From Micromonospora sp. CB01531 (GTDB lineage: Bacteria; Actinomycetota; Actinomycetes; Mycobacteriales; Micromonosporaceae), in the NCBI RefSeq assembly GCF_001905095.1, contig NZ_LWLS01000094.1:124001-188000 (forward strand): a DNA stretch of 64,000 nucleotides, in the 5' to 3' direction. This document shows, in pieces, positions 18,797 to 27,007 of the stretch. A program made the translations under genes and the position numbers. Each line of letters starts with the position of its first letter. Position 1 is the stretch's first letter. The notes beneath the pieces were generated by a model that saw only the letters and a list, made by a program, of their open reading frames with translations, did no database searches and was not told where the DNA came from.

Positions 18797-19753
18797 GTGG
18801 ACCTCGACGAGGAACTGTGCGGGCTCTACGCCCTGACCCTGCGGATGCCCGGTGCCGGTCGGGACGAGTTGGCATTCGCGCTCGGCGGAGATCAGGCGCA
18901 GGTGGCCGACGGCCTGCGCCGGCTGACCGCGCTGGGCCTGGTCGGTGAGGTGGACGGGCGGGTCGAGGCCGTGCCGCCCGGCGCAGGCCTGGGCCGGTTG
19001 CTCCGCGATGGACTGGACGGGGTGTCCCGCCGGCTCGCCGACGTCGAGCGGCTGGTCGCCGAGTTGGAGCCGCTCAGCCGGGAGCATGCCGCCGGCCAGC
19101 GGGTCGTCGCAGACGCGTCGGTCAGCCTGGTCTCCGGGGTCGGCGAGGCCCGGGACGTGCCGCTCGCGGTCGCGCTGACCAACCCGCCGGTCCGGTCGTA
19201 CTGCTGCCAGAAGGACCCGCGCTCGTTCGACGGGGCGGTGGTGCCGTGGATGGAGGACCTGCTGCACGCCGCCCGGGAGCGGTTACTGGTCATGTCGTTG
19301 CTGGTCGAAGCCGACGTGCTGGAGTCCCCGGCGGCGTCGGGGACGCTGAGCCGGTTCGCCGCGGCCGGCATCGAGGTACGCGTCCGTGGCCGGCTGCCCA
19401 GCGGCTACTACGTGATGGGCGAGCACGCCGCTCTGCCGCTGAAGTGGGGCGACGACCTGGCCGGCTCGGCGTACCAGTTCCACCTGGTCCGCTCGGCTGT
19501 GCTGGTGGCGGCGCTGACCAGCCTTTTCGAGGAGCTGTGGCGGACCGCGGTGCCGCTGGGCGCGGCGACCGATCCGCACCGGCGGGTGGTGGCGCTGCTG
19601 GCCCAGGGACTCACCGACGACGCCATCGCCCGCCGGCTCGGTCTCTCCGTACGGACCGTCCGGGCCCGGGTCGCGCGGGTGATGGCCGAGCTGGGCGTGC
19701 GTACCCGGTTCCAGGCCGGTGTCGTGGCGGCCCGGTCCGGCTGGCTGGACTGA
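18797..19753 (+). CDS. LuxR-type HTH transcriptional regulator with TrmB-like N terminus
   Basis: The 318-residue protein has an N-terminal winged-helix-like segment (about 1-60), a central phospholipase-D-like/TrmB-like sensor region (PWMEDLLHAARERLLVMSLLVEADVL, GIEVRVRGRLPSGYYVMG), and a C-terminal LuxR helix-turn-helix (LLAQGLTDDAIARRLGLSVRTVRARVARVMAELGVRTRFQAG). TAGCGT at 18785-18790 is 6 nt before the GTG, suggesting a leaderless message. Divergence from a lipoprotein pair suggests it controls them. Signal unknown. Confidence 0.85.
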   Translation: MDLDEELCGLYALTLRMPGAGRDELAFALGGDQAQVADGLRRLTALGLVGEVDGRVEAVPPGAGLGRLLRDGLDGVSRRLADVERLVAELEPLSREHAAGQRVVADASVSLVSGVGEARDVPLAVALTNPPVRSYCCQKDPRSFDGAVVPWMEDLLHAARERLLVMSLLVEADVLESPAASGTLSRFAAAGIEVRVRGRLPSGYYVMGEHAALPLKWGDDLAGSAYQFHLVRSAVLVAALTSLFEELWRTAVPLGAATDPHRRVVALLAQGLTDDAIARRLGLSVRTVRARVARVMAELGVRTRFQAGVVAARSGWLD

Positions 19754-19773
19754 TCCGGGCGTACCCTCGGATC

Positions 19774-20256
19774 ATGATCGTTCCTCGGGTGGCCATCGGC
19801 ACCGACGTGCACGCCTTCGCACCGGGGCGGCCGTGCTGGGTGGCCGGCCTGCACTGGCCGGACCAGGACGGCCTGGCCGGCCACTCGGACGCCGACGTGG
19901 CGGCGCACGCCGCCTGCAACGCGCTGCTCTCCGCCGCCGGCCTCGGCGACCTAGGCGCGAACTTCGGCGTCGACCAGCCGGAGTGGGCGGGTGCCTCCGG
20001 GGTGGCCCTGCTCACCGAGAGCGCCCGGCGGGTCCGGGCGGCCGGGTTCCGGATCGGCAACGTGTCGGTCCAGGTGATCGGCAACCGGCCGAAGATCGGG
20101 CCGCGCCGGGAGGAGGCGCAGCGGGTGCTCTCCGCAGCGGTGGGTGCTCCGGTCACCGTTTCCGCCGCCACCACCGACGGCCTCGGCTTCACCGGCCGTG
20201 GCGAAGGGCTGACCGGCATCGCGGTCGCCCTGGTGTACGAGGCCCCGACGGAGTAG
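19774..20256 (+). CDS. ispF: 2-C-methyl-D-erythritol 2,4-cyclodiphosphate synthase
   Basis: IspF cyclises CDP-ME 2-phosphate in the MEP pathway and works as a trimer. Metal-binding and signature residues are visible: GTDVHAF near the N terminus, GHSDADVAAHA, IGNRPKIGPRR and TTDGLGFTGRGEGL near the end. The 160-residue length is normal. TACCCT at 19762-19767 lies 6 nt before the ATG with no Shine-Dalgarno site (leaderless). It is separated from ispD by two lipoproteins and a regulator, an unusual break of the ispD-ispF pair. Confidence 0.96.
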   Translation: MIVPRVAIGTDVHAFAPGRPCWVAGLHWPDQDGLAGHSDADVAAHAACNALLSAAGLGDLGANFGVDQPEWAGASGVALLTESARRVRAAGFRIGNVSVQVIGNRPKIGPRREEAQRVLSAAVGAPVTVSAATTDGLGFTGRGEGLTGIAVALVYEAPTE

Positions 20257-20294
20257 GTCGGCGGGGCGGGGCGCGGGCGGCTACGCTCGCCGGG

Positions 20295-21320
20295 ATGCCG
20301 AGTGACGCCGCCCCCGACCAGTCCGCCGCCGACGGCTACCTCCAGCGCGCGCAGCTCCTCGCCGAGCTGGGCCGGTACGACGAGGCCGCCGGGGAGCTCA
20401 GCTCGGCGCTCGCGACCGAACCCGGTAACGCCGAGGCGTTGACCATGCTGGCCCAGGTGCATCTCGCCGCCGACCGGGCGGCCGAGGCGCTGGACGCCGC
20501 CGAGGCGGCCGTGGCCGCGGCGCCAGGGGCTGTACCGCCGCTGGTGGCGCGTGGGACGGCCCTGGTCGACCTGGAGCGGTGGAAGGCCGCCGCGAGCACC
20601 GCGGACGAGATCCTGGCGCTCGGCCCGACCGACCCGTACGCCCAGCGCAGTGCCGCCGCCATCCTGGCCGGCTCGCGGAACGGGCAGCAGGCGCTCGACG
20701 CCGCCTGGCGGGGGGTGGAGCTGGCGCCCGAGGCACCGCAGGCGCACCTGGTGCTCGGCCTGGTCTCTGCCCGGCTGGAGCTGTACGACCTGGCCGAGCG
20801 GGCCTACCGGGAGGCGCTGCGGCTCGACCCGCAGCTCGCCGAGGCGCGGCACGACATGGGCGTGATCCGGCTGGAGCAACGCCGCTACGCGGAGGCGCTG
20901 GAGCACCTGACGCAGGCGGCGGCGATGGACCCGGCGCGCCTCGACGCCGGCCGGACGATCTCCGCGGGCCTGCGCCGGCTGGTGCTCTACGGCGCCGGCT
21001 GGTCGCTGGTCGCCACCGTGGTGGTGGCCTTTCTGGCCCCGGGCGCACCGGGTCTCTCCCGGGTCCTCGCCGTGCTGGCCGCGCTCGGCGGGGCGCTGGT
21101 GGTCTGGCGGTACGCGGCCCGGGTGCCAGCTCTGCTGAACACGATCCTGCCCGGGCTGCTGCACGCCGATCGCAGCCTCGCCCTGGCGGTCTACGCGGTC
21201 GCCGCCGCGCCCCTGCTGCTGGTCCTCTATGCGCTGGTCGGCGGCCCCTGGCCCCTGGTGGCCACCATCACGGTGACCTTGATCGCCGAATTCGCCGTCC
21301 TCACCCGCCCGGTCAGCTGA
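20295..21320 (+). CDS. TPR-repeat membrane protein
   Basis: The 341-residue protein has about six tetratricopeptide repeats in residues 10-225 (for example AQLLAELGRYDEAAGELSSALATEPGN and AERAYREALRLDPQLAEARHDMGV). Three or four membrane helices follow (VLYGAGWSLVATVVVAFLA, LAVLAALGGALVVW, AVYAVAAAPLLLVLYALVGG). The TPR part probably faces the cytoplasm as a protein-interaction scaffold; the partner is unknown. TACGCT ends 7 nt before the ATG (leaderless pattern). Its last 8 bp overlap the 3' end of hmgA. Confidence 0.85.
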   Translation: MPSDAAPDQSAADGYLQRAQLLAELGRYDEAAGELSSALATEPGNAEALTMLAQVHLAADRAAEALDAAEAAVAAAPGAVPPLVARGTALVDLERWKAAASTADEILALGPTDPYAQRSAAAILAGSRNGQQALDAAWRGVELAPEAPQAHLVLGLVSARLELYDLAERAYREALRLDPQLAEARHDMGVIRLEQRRYAEALEHLTQAAAMDPARLDAGRTISAGLRRLVLYGAGWSLVATVVVAFLAPGAPGLSRVLAVLAALGGALVVWRYAARVPALLNTILPGLLHADRSLALAVYAVAAAPLLLVLYALVGGPWPLVATITVTLIAEFAVLTRPVS

Positions 21321-22482
21321 CCCGCCGCGCCCAGGTCCAGGCGTACCCGTCGTCCTCGCAGGCCGACGCGGCGTCGCAGAGGTCCAGCGGGCGGAAGGTG
21401 TCCACCATGACCGCCAGCTCGTCGAAGAAGTCCACCCCGATGGAGCGCTCGGCCGCCCCCGGCTGCGGGCCGTGGGTGAAGCCGGACGGGTGCAGCGAGA
21501 TCGAGCCCTGTTCGATGCCGGAGCCGCGCCGGGCCTCGTAGTTGCCGCCGGTGTAGAAGAGCATCTCGTCGGAGTCGACGTTGTGGTGGTTGTACGGCAC
21601 CGGGATGGCGTCCGGGTGGTAGTCCACTTTGCGCGGCACGAACGAGCAGATCACGAAGTTCGGGCCCTGGAAGGTCTGGTGCACGGGCGGCGGCTGGTGC
21701 ACCCGGCCGGTGATCGGCTCGAAGTCGTGGATGGAGAACGCCCACGGGTAGAGGTGCCCGTCCCAGCCGACCACGTCGAACGGGTGGTGGGCGTAGCTGT
21801 ACTTTGTCCAGCCCCGACGGTGCCGGACCAGCACCTCGACGTCCTCGTCGTCCACCAGCAGCGGCGCGTCCGGCCCCCGGACGTCCCGCTCGCAGTAGGG
21901 CGAGTGCTCCAGGAACTGCCCGCGTACGGAGAGGTAGCGCTTGGGCGGGCCGATGTGCCCGGCCGCCTCGATGGCGAGCAGCCGGGCCGGCCCGTCGCCG
22001 GTGGGGACGAGCCGGTGGATGGTCGAGGTGGGGATGATGACGTAGTCGCCGGCCACCGCGTCCAGCACGCCGAACGGCGACTCCACCCGCAGCGAGCCCG
22101 CTTCCAGATAGAGGCAGTGGTCACCGGTGGCGTCCCGGAACAGCGGGGACGGCCGGTCGGCCAGCACGTACGCGATCCGCACGTCGTCGTTGGCGAGCAG
22201 GTACTGGCGGCCGAGCACCGGGTCGGCACCGGCCCCGTCGAGTTTGTGGGTACGCAGATGGCGCGGCTTGAGCGGGAGGTTCGGCACCCGGGCGACGGTG
22301 GGCGGGGTGAACTCCTCGGCGGCGACGATCGCGGTCGGCGCGTGCCGGTGATAGAGCAGGGACGAGTCGGAGGAGAAGCCCTCCTGGCCGACCAGTTCCT
22401 CCGCGTAGAGGGTGCCGTCGGGCTGGCGGAACTGGGTGTGGCGCTTGCGGGGCACCTCGCCGACCCTGCGGTAGTACGGCAT
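21313..22482 (-). CDS. hmgA: Homogentisate 1,2-dioxygenase
   Basis: This iron(II) ring-cleavage dioxygenase converts homogentisate to maleylacetoacetate in tyrosine degradation. The 389-residue cupin shows the family core YNHHNVDSDEMLFYTGGNYEAR and HPSGFTHGPQPG, which carry the iron-binding His and Glu residues, and IPTSTIHRLVP in the N-terminal cupin. It belongs to the shorter bacterial type. GGGAGGCGAG precedes the ATG at 22482. It is divergent from an unknown gene plus fahA; the gap has a 13-bp palindrome. HppD, which makes its substrate, lies 8 kb away. Confidence 0.95.
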   Translation of the reverse strand: MPYYRRVGEVPRKRHTQFRQPDGTLYAEELVGQEGFSSDSSLLYHRHAPTAIVAAEEFTPPTVARVPNLPLKPRHLRTHKLDGAGADPVLGRQYLLANDDVRIAYVLADRPSPLFRDATGDHCLYLEAGSLRVESPFGVLDAVAGDYVIIPTSTIHRLVPTGDGPARLLAIEAAGHIGPPKRYLSVRGQFLEHSPYCERDVRGPDAPLLVDDEDVEVLVRHRRGWTKYSYAHHPFDVVGWDGHLYPWAFSIHDFEPITGRVHQPPPVHQTFQGPNFVICSFVPRKVDYHPDAIPVPYNHHNVDSDEMLFYTGGNYEARRGSGIEQGSISLHPSGFTHGPQPGAAERSIGVDFFDELAVMVDTFRPLDLCDAASACEDDGYAWTWARRVS

Positions 22483-22520
22483 CTCGCCTCCCGATATGTC
22501 CCGTTCTCCGGCCAGCAGCG

Positions 22521-22568
22521 TCCGATAATCGGACGCGGTTGTCCGTTCCTCGTAGCGTCCCGTACATT
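22521..22568 (+). promoter_or_regulatory. Palindrome and promoter between hmgA and the fahA operon
   Basis: TCCGAT-A-ATCGGA (22521-22533) is a perfect 6-bp-arm palindrome. Next comes TTGTCC at 22539-22544, an 18-bp spacer and TACATT at 22563-22568. The GTG of the downstream gene is 8 nt after the -10, so its mRNA may be leaderless. The palindrome could be an operator for both divergent units; the regulator is unknown. Confidence 0.5.
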
Positions 22569-22576
22569 CTTGTCTC

Positions 22577-23443
22577 GTGTCAACGCAGGTGCCCCGACTC
22601 TTCGCCGGCCTGGTAGACGACGCCGCGGTCTTCCCGCCCGGCAGTGCCGCGCTGCCGGAGGCGGTGGTCGCCCACCGGGGGCATCGCACCGCCTGGTACG
22701 CCGACCTCGTCGGCCCGCTCCTGCTGCCCGCCTCCGCCGTCGCCGCCGGTGAACTCAGCGGGCTGGTCGATCCGGCGGAGGGATTCGTCACCGGCCTGAT
22801 CGGCGACACCGGCGTCGCGGGCGTGCCCGTCGCGCTGTCATTCCTCGCGCCGGACGGGGTCACGGTCCGGCAGGTCGAGGTGCCGGTCGCCAAGCGTGGT
22901 GAGGACCCGCAGCCCGGACTGACCGAGTTGCTGAACCTCACCGAGCGGCTCGACGGCACCCGGATCTACGCGGAGATCCCGCTGACCTTCGGCCTGCTGG
23001 GTGCCCTGGACACGCTCGCCGAGGCGCGGGCCGGCGGGCTGCCGGTCGCGGCCAAGTTCCGCACCGGCGGGCTGGCCGCCGAACTCTTCCCCACCCCGGT
23101 CGAGCTGGCCGCGGTGATCTGCGCCTGCCGGGACCGGCAGCTGCCGTTCAAGCTGACCGCCGGGCTGCACCACGCGATCCGCCACCGGGACCCGGAGACC
23201 GGCTTCACCCACCACGGCTTCGTCAACGTGCTCGCCGCGGCCCTCGCCGCCGCCGCCGGCCGTGAGGTGGACGCGGCCGCCGAGCTGCTCGCCGCCACCG
23301 ACCCGGTACGCGTGGTAGAGCTGGTCCGGGCGCACCGGGACACCGAGCGCCCGCTCTGGGTCGGGTACGGCTCGTGCAGCATCGAGGAACCACTGACCGA
23401 TCTGATCCGGCTGGGGCTGGTGAACGGGGGCTTCGAGGAGTGA
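22577..23443 (+). CDS. Unknown protein, possible beta/alpha-barrel, cotranscribed with fahA
   Basis: I do not recognise a characterised family. The 288-residue protein has alternating hydrophobic strands and helices. Conserved-looking segments are FAGLVDDAAVFPPGS, PVAAKFRTGGLAAELFP and LPFKLTAGLHHAIRH, suggesting a phosphate-binding or enolising TIM-barrel enzyme. The two last segments hold Lys, Arg and His residues fit for catalysis. The gene ends 4 bp before fahA and is divergent from hmgA, so a role in tyrosine catabolism is very likely. The glutathione- or mycothiol-dependent maleylacetoacetate isomerase step has no other candidate in the window; assigning it here is speculation. Confidence 0.8.
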   Translation: MSTQVPRLFAGLVDDAAVFPPGSAALPEAVVAHRGHRTAWYADLVGPLLLPASAVAAGELSGLVDPAEGFVTGLIGDTGVAGVPVALSFLAPDGVTVRQVEVPVAKRGEDPQPGLTELLNLTERLDGTRIYAEIPLTFGLLGALDTLAEARAGGLPVAAKFRTGGLAAELFPTPVELAAVICACRDRQLPFKLTAGLHHAIRHRDPETGFTHHGFVNVLAAALAAAAGREVDAAAELLAATDPVRVVELVRAHRDTERPLWVGYGSCSIEEPLTDLIRLGLVNGGFEE

Positions 23444-23447
23444 GCGA

Positions 23448-24647
23448 ATGAGCTGGGTGACGGGTACCGAGGGTTCCCCGTACGGGGTGACGAACCTGCC
23501 GTACGGGGTGTTCCGGCACGGCGACCGCGAGCCGCGGATCGGCGTACGCATCGGCGACTTCGTGCTGGACCTGGCCGGCGCGGAGGCCGCCGGCCTGGTG
23601 CTGGCGGCCGGGGCGCTGGGCCGGCCCACGCTGAACGAGTTCATGGCGCTCGGCCGTCCGCAGTGGACCGCCGTCCGGCAGCGGATCACCGAACTGCTCA
23701 CCGACGCCGGACACCGGCCGGCGGTGGAGCCGCTGCTGGTGCCACTGCGCGAGGTGGAGCTGCTGCTTCCGTTCGAGGTGGCCGACTACGTCGACTTCTA
23801 CTCGTCCGAGCACCACGCGGCCAACGTCGGGCAGATCTTCCGGCCGGGCCAGCCGCCGCTGCTGCCGAACTGGAAGCACGTGCCGATCGGCTACCACGGC
23901 CGGGCCGGCACCGTGGTGGTCTCCGGCACCCCGGTGGTCCGGCCCACCGGGCAGCGGGCCACCCCGCAGGGCCCGACCACCGGCGCCTCCGTACGCCTGG
24001 ACATCGAGGCCGAGGTCGGCTTCGTGATCGGCCTGCCGAGCCGGCTCGGCGACCGGGTGTCCGTCGCGGACTTCGCCGACCACGTCTTCGGCGTGGTGCT
24101 GGTCAACGACTGGTCCGCCCGCGACATCCAGGCCTGGGAGTACCAGCCGCTCGGCCCGTTCCTGGGCAAGTCCTTCGCCACCTCGGTCTCGGCGTGGGTG
24201 ACCCCGCTGGACGCGCTGACGGACGCCTTCGTCCCCGCCCCCGACCAAGACCCGCCGGTGCAGGGCTATCTGCAGGACAGCCCGCACCTCGGGCTGGACC
24301 TGGCCCTGGCGGTGGAGTGGAACGGCGAGCGCGTCAGCGAGCCGCCCTTCGCCACCATGTACTGGACGCCGGCCCAGCAGCTCGCCCACCTCACGGTCAA
24401 CGGGGCTTCGCTGCGTACCGGCGATCTCTACGCCTCCGGCACGGTGTCCGGCCCGGAGCGCGGCCAGGTCGGTTCGTTCCTGGAGCTGGCCTGGGGCGGG
24501 ACCGAGCCGGTCAAGTTCGCCGACGGCACCACCCGCACCTTCCTGGAGGACGGCGACACCGTCACCGTCACCGCCACCGCCCCCGGCCCGGACGGCACCA
24601 CCATCGCCCTCGGCGAGGTCACCGGCACCATCCTTCCGCCCCGCTGA
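23448..24647 (+). CDS. fahA: Fumarylacetoacetase
   Basis: Fumarylacetoacetase hydrolyses fumarylacetoacetate to fumarate and acetoacetate, the last step of tyrosine degradation. The 399-residue protein has the SH3-like N-terminal domain and the catalytic domain with DYVDFYSSEHHAANVG, PIGYHGRAGTVV, the metal-binding DIEAEVGFVIG, and NDWSARDIQAWEYQPLGPFLGKSFATS. The ATG at 23448 is 4 bp after the upstream stop, indicating one transcript. A long hairpin follows. The fumarate it releases could be used by the two fumarases 9-12 kb downstream. Confidence 0.96.
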   Translation: MSWVTGTEGSPYGVTNLPYGVFRHGDREPRIGVRIGDFVLDLAGAEAAGLVLAAGALGRPTLNEFMALGRPQWTAVRQRITELLTDAGHRPAVEPLLVPLREVELLLPFEVADYVDFYSSEHHAANVGQIFRPGQPPLLPNWKHVPIGYHGRAGTVVVSGTPVVRPTGQRATPQGPTTGASVRLDIEAEVGFVIGLPSRLGDRVSVADFADHVFGVVLVNDWSARDIQAWEYQPLGPFLGKSFATSVSAWVTPLDALTDAFVPAPDQDPPVQGYLQDSPHLGLDLALAVEWNGERVSEPPFATMYWTPAQQLAHLTVNGASLRTGDLYASGTVSGPERGQVGSFLELAWGGTEPVKFADGTTRTFLEDGDTVTVTATAPGPDGTTIALGEVTGTILPPR

Positions 24648-24664
24648 GCAGCGTCTTCACCCTC

Positions 24665-24699
24665 CGGCCCCGGTCGCACCGGCTGTGCGACCGGGGCCG
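24665..24699 (+). terminator. Terminator after fahA
   Basis: A perfect 15-bp stem (24665-24679 with 24685-24699) has a 5-nt loop, followed by TTGCGTCC. Confidence 0.85.
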
Positions 24700-24785
24700 T
24701 TGCGTCCCGCGTTGATCGTCCGGGATCCGGTACGCCCCGGCGGTGCGGGCCGGGGCGCACCCGAGCGGAACAGGAGGGAACGAGG

Positions 24786-24995
24786 ATGACCGAGCTGACC
24801 GGCGCCGTCTGGCGCACCAGCAGCCGCTCCAACGACCAGGGTCTCTGTGTCGAGGTGGCGACCAACGTGGTCGCCGCGTACGGCGTGGTGGGGGTGCGCG
24901 ACTCGAAGGATCGGAGCGGGCCGACGCTGGCGGTCCGCCCGCCGGGCTGGACGGCGTTCGTCGCCGCGATCCGGGCCGACGCGTTCCGTCGCTGA
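24786..24995 (+). CDS. DUF397 small protein
   Basis: This 69-residue protein is a typical DUF397: WRTSSRSNDQGLCVEVA, GVVGVRDSKDRSGPTL and PPGWTAFVAAIRADAFRR. Such proteins are abundant in Streptomyces and Micromonospora, often beside a DUF5753/Scr1-type HTH partner, and the pair is thought to act as a regulatory or toxin-antitoxin-like switch. No HTH partner is adjacent here. AGGAGGGAACGAGG before the ATG is a strong ribosome-binding site. A second DUF397 lies in the prophage at 48266. Confidence 0.9.
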   Translation: MTELTGAVWRTSSRSNDQGLCVEVATNVVAAYGVVGVRDSKDRSGPTLAVRPPGWTAFVAAIRADAFRR

Positions 24996-25111
24996 CCCCC
25001 GGCCGCCGCACGCCCGGTGTCCCGCCCCGGGGGGCACCGGTGGTGGAAATGTCACCCCAGGCTCCCCGTTTCCCGTTCACGCGCCGTACCGTGGACGACA
25101 CGGGAGGTGCC

Positions 25112-25594
25112 ATGTCGACGGTCACGGTTTCCGCATTCATCGAAGCGCAGGATGTCGAGGTCTGGCGGCTCCTCACCGATCTGCCCGCGCGAGCCCGGTG
25201 GCTCTCCGCCGTCGGCGCGGTCGACGTCCTCACCCCCGGCGACTTCCGGCCCGGCACCGCCTGGCGGGAGACCCGGGTCCGGCCGGACGGCGCCGAGGCG
25301 CCGGAGGAGTTCGTGGTGGTCGAGGCGGTCGCCCCAGGGCGGCTGGTGCTCAGCTCGCGGGGTGCCGGCGCGGACTACCGGATCACCTGGACGCTGCGGA
25401 GGGTCGAGCGCCGGCGGCGCGGCTGCACCGAGGTCACCGTCGAGCAGGAGGCCGTGCCGACCGCCCGGTACGGCCGGATGCTGGCCCTGATCCTCGGCGG
25501 CCTGGCCGCCCGTGCCGTGGAGGGGGCGCTCCGGCGGGACCTCGCCGACCTGGCGCAGGCCGTCGGCCCCACCCGCTCGGCGGAGGCCGCCTGA
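25112..25594 (+). CDS. SRPBCC-fold (polyketide cyclase/START-like) protein
   Basis: The 160-residue protein matches the SRPBCC pattern: VSAFIEAQDVEVWRLLTDLPARARWLSAVGAVDVL at the start, a central beta sheet, and a long C-terminal helix (GRMLALILGGLAARAVEGALRRDLADLAQAV). The fold makes a hydrophobic pocket used for lipids or aromatic ligands; no catalytic residue can be assigned. GGGAGGTGCC upstream supports the ATG. It lies alone between the DUF397 gene and a PQQ-repeat protein. Confidence 0.85.
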   Translation: MSTVTVSAFIEAQDVEVWRLLTDLPARARWLSAVGAVDVLTPGDFRPGTAWRETRVRPDGAEAPEEFVVVEAVAPGRLVLSSRGAGADYRITWTLRRVERRRRGCTEVTVEQEAVPTARYGRMLALILGGLAARAVEGALRRDLADLAQAVGPTRSAEAA

Positions 25595-25656
25595 CCCGCC
25601 CCACCTCGCTGGGACCTGGCACCGCCGGTGGGTAGGGTGCCGGGCGGAGGTGCGGC

Positions 25657-26922
25657 ATGAGGTGGCCCAAGCGGCGGCGGTGGATCACGATGGCGCTCGC
25701 GGCGGTGCTGGCCGTCGGCGCGGCGGCCGTCGTGGCCTACCGGGTGCTCGCGCCCGCCGAGGTCGACACGGTCGCCCGGGGCGCATACCCGCCGGCGCCG
25801 AGCCCGCAGACCGGGGTGATCGGCCGCCTGCCGGTGGCGCCGCTGGTCGTGGACGGCCGGCTCCGCGTCTACGCCGGCAACCGCCAGGTGTACGCCGACC
25901 AGCCGGTCGACGGACAGCACCGGGTGACCCCCTTCTGGTCGTACCGCCGCTGGCCGGCGCAGCTCGTCGGGGTGCTCGCCGACGGCACCACCGTGGTCAG
26001 CCGCTGGTCGGACGGGCTCCTCGTGGCGCTCGACGCGCGTACCGGACGGGTCGCCTGGCGGGCCGACGGGCCGGTGCCGGGACCGGTGCCGAAGCCCCGC
26101 CGGACCTACGCCTCGACCGTCTGGGACCCGGCCGACCTGTACGTCACCCGTACCGCCGACGGCCGGCGGGTGCTGGTCGCGGCCGGCCCGGGCCGGGCCG
26201 GCGGGTACGACCTGGCCGACGGCCGGCGGCTCTGGCGGGCCGACGTCGGCGGCGACTGCCGTACCGAGGTGGGGACCACGGTGGCCGGCGAGCTGCTCGC
26301 GGTGGACGCCTGCGACGGCCCGGCGCGGGTCGAGTTCCGGAACGCCGCCACCGGCGCGGTACGTACCCGCTGGCAGCCGCCCGGCGGCCCGGAGGATCTG
26401 ATGGTGGTCCCCGTGGGCTGCCCGGACGGGCACTCGAACTGCCGGGGGCTGCGGGTCTCCGGCCCCGGCGACGACACCGGCCGGGGCTGGCTGGTCGGCC
26501 CGGGCGACCCGGTCCCCGCGCCCGCCCTCGACGGCACGGACACCGAACTCGACGGCGAGTGGGCGGTCGGCACGTCGGCCGGGCTGATCACGGGCCGCTC
26601 CGCGCGCACCGGCAAGGAGCTGTGGCGGCGGGCGGACCTGGGGCCGGTACGGATCATCGCGGTCGAGCCGGGCCGGGTGCACCTGCTGACCGAGCGGAAC
26701 GAGCTGGTCACCCTCGATCCGGCGACCGGTGCGCAACGGTCCCGCTTCGTCCTGGACCTCGGCCACGACGGGGTCGGCTGGATGCCCGGCCGGGCATACG
26801 CGGCTGACGGCTACGTCGCCGTGGAGCGGGTCCGGCAGCGGGCGACCCCGGACGACGACGACCAGGCGTACTACCTGATGGCGGAGACGGTGCTGCTGGC
26901 GGCGACGGGAACGTCCCCCTGA
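25657..26922 (+). CDS. Membrane-anchored PQQ-like beta-propeller protein
   Basis: The 421-residue protein has one N-terminal membrane helix (about 10-30) and an extracytoplasmic region with repeats typical of quinoprotein-like propellers: LVALDARTGRVAWRADG, YDLADGRRLWRADVG, GRSARTGKELWRRADL and LVTLDPATGAQRSRFVL. Residues needed to bind PQQ cannot be confirmed, so it is probably a structural or ligand-binding propeller. TAGGGT at about 25634-25639 may be the -10, and GGAGGTGCGGC precedes the ATG. A related protein of similar design lies at 31839-33278. Confidence 0.8.
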   Translation: MRWPKRRRWITMALAAVLAVGAAAVVAYRVLAPAEVDTVARGAYPPAPSPQTGVIGRLPVAPLVVDGRLRVYAGNRQVYADQPVDGQHRVTPFWSYRRWPAQLVGVLADGTTVVSRWSDGLLVALDARTGRVAWRADGPVPGPVPKPRRTYASTVWDPADLYVTRTADGRRVLVAAGPGRAGGYDLADGRRLWRADVGGDCRTEVGTTVAGELLAVDACDGPARVEFRNAATGAVRTRWQPPGGPEDLMVVPVGCPDGHSNCRGLRVSGPGDDTGRGWLVGPGDPVPAPALDGTDTELDGEWAVGTSAGLITGRSARTGKELWRRADLGPVRIIAVEPGRVHLLTERNELVTLDPATGAQRSRFVLDLGHDGVGWMPGRAYAADGYVAVERVRQRATPDDDDQAYYLMAETVLLAATGTSP

Positions 26923-26974
26923 CCGCCGGCTCTGCCGACCGCTGCGGGGCGGCCGAGCCGGCGGTGTGGTCGGC

Positions 26975-26999
26975 GGGGGCCCCGCAACGCCGGGGGCCC
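26975..26999. terminator. Possible bidirectional terminator between convergent genes
   Basis: GGGGGCCCC at 26975-26983 can pair with GGGGGCCC at 26992-26999 in a GC-rich hairpin with one bulge. It lies in the 85-bp gap between the ends of the PQQ-like gene and the aminotransferase gene. Confidence 0.4.
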
Positions 27000-27007
27000 T
27001 CCTTCCG

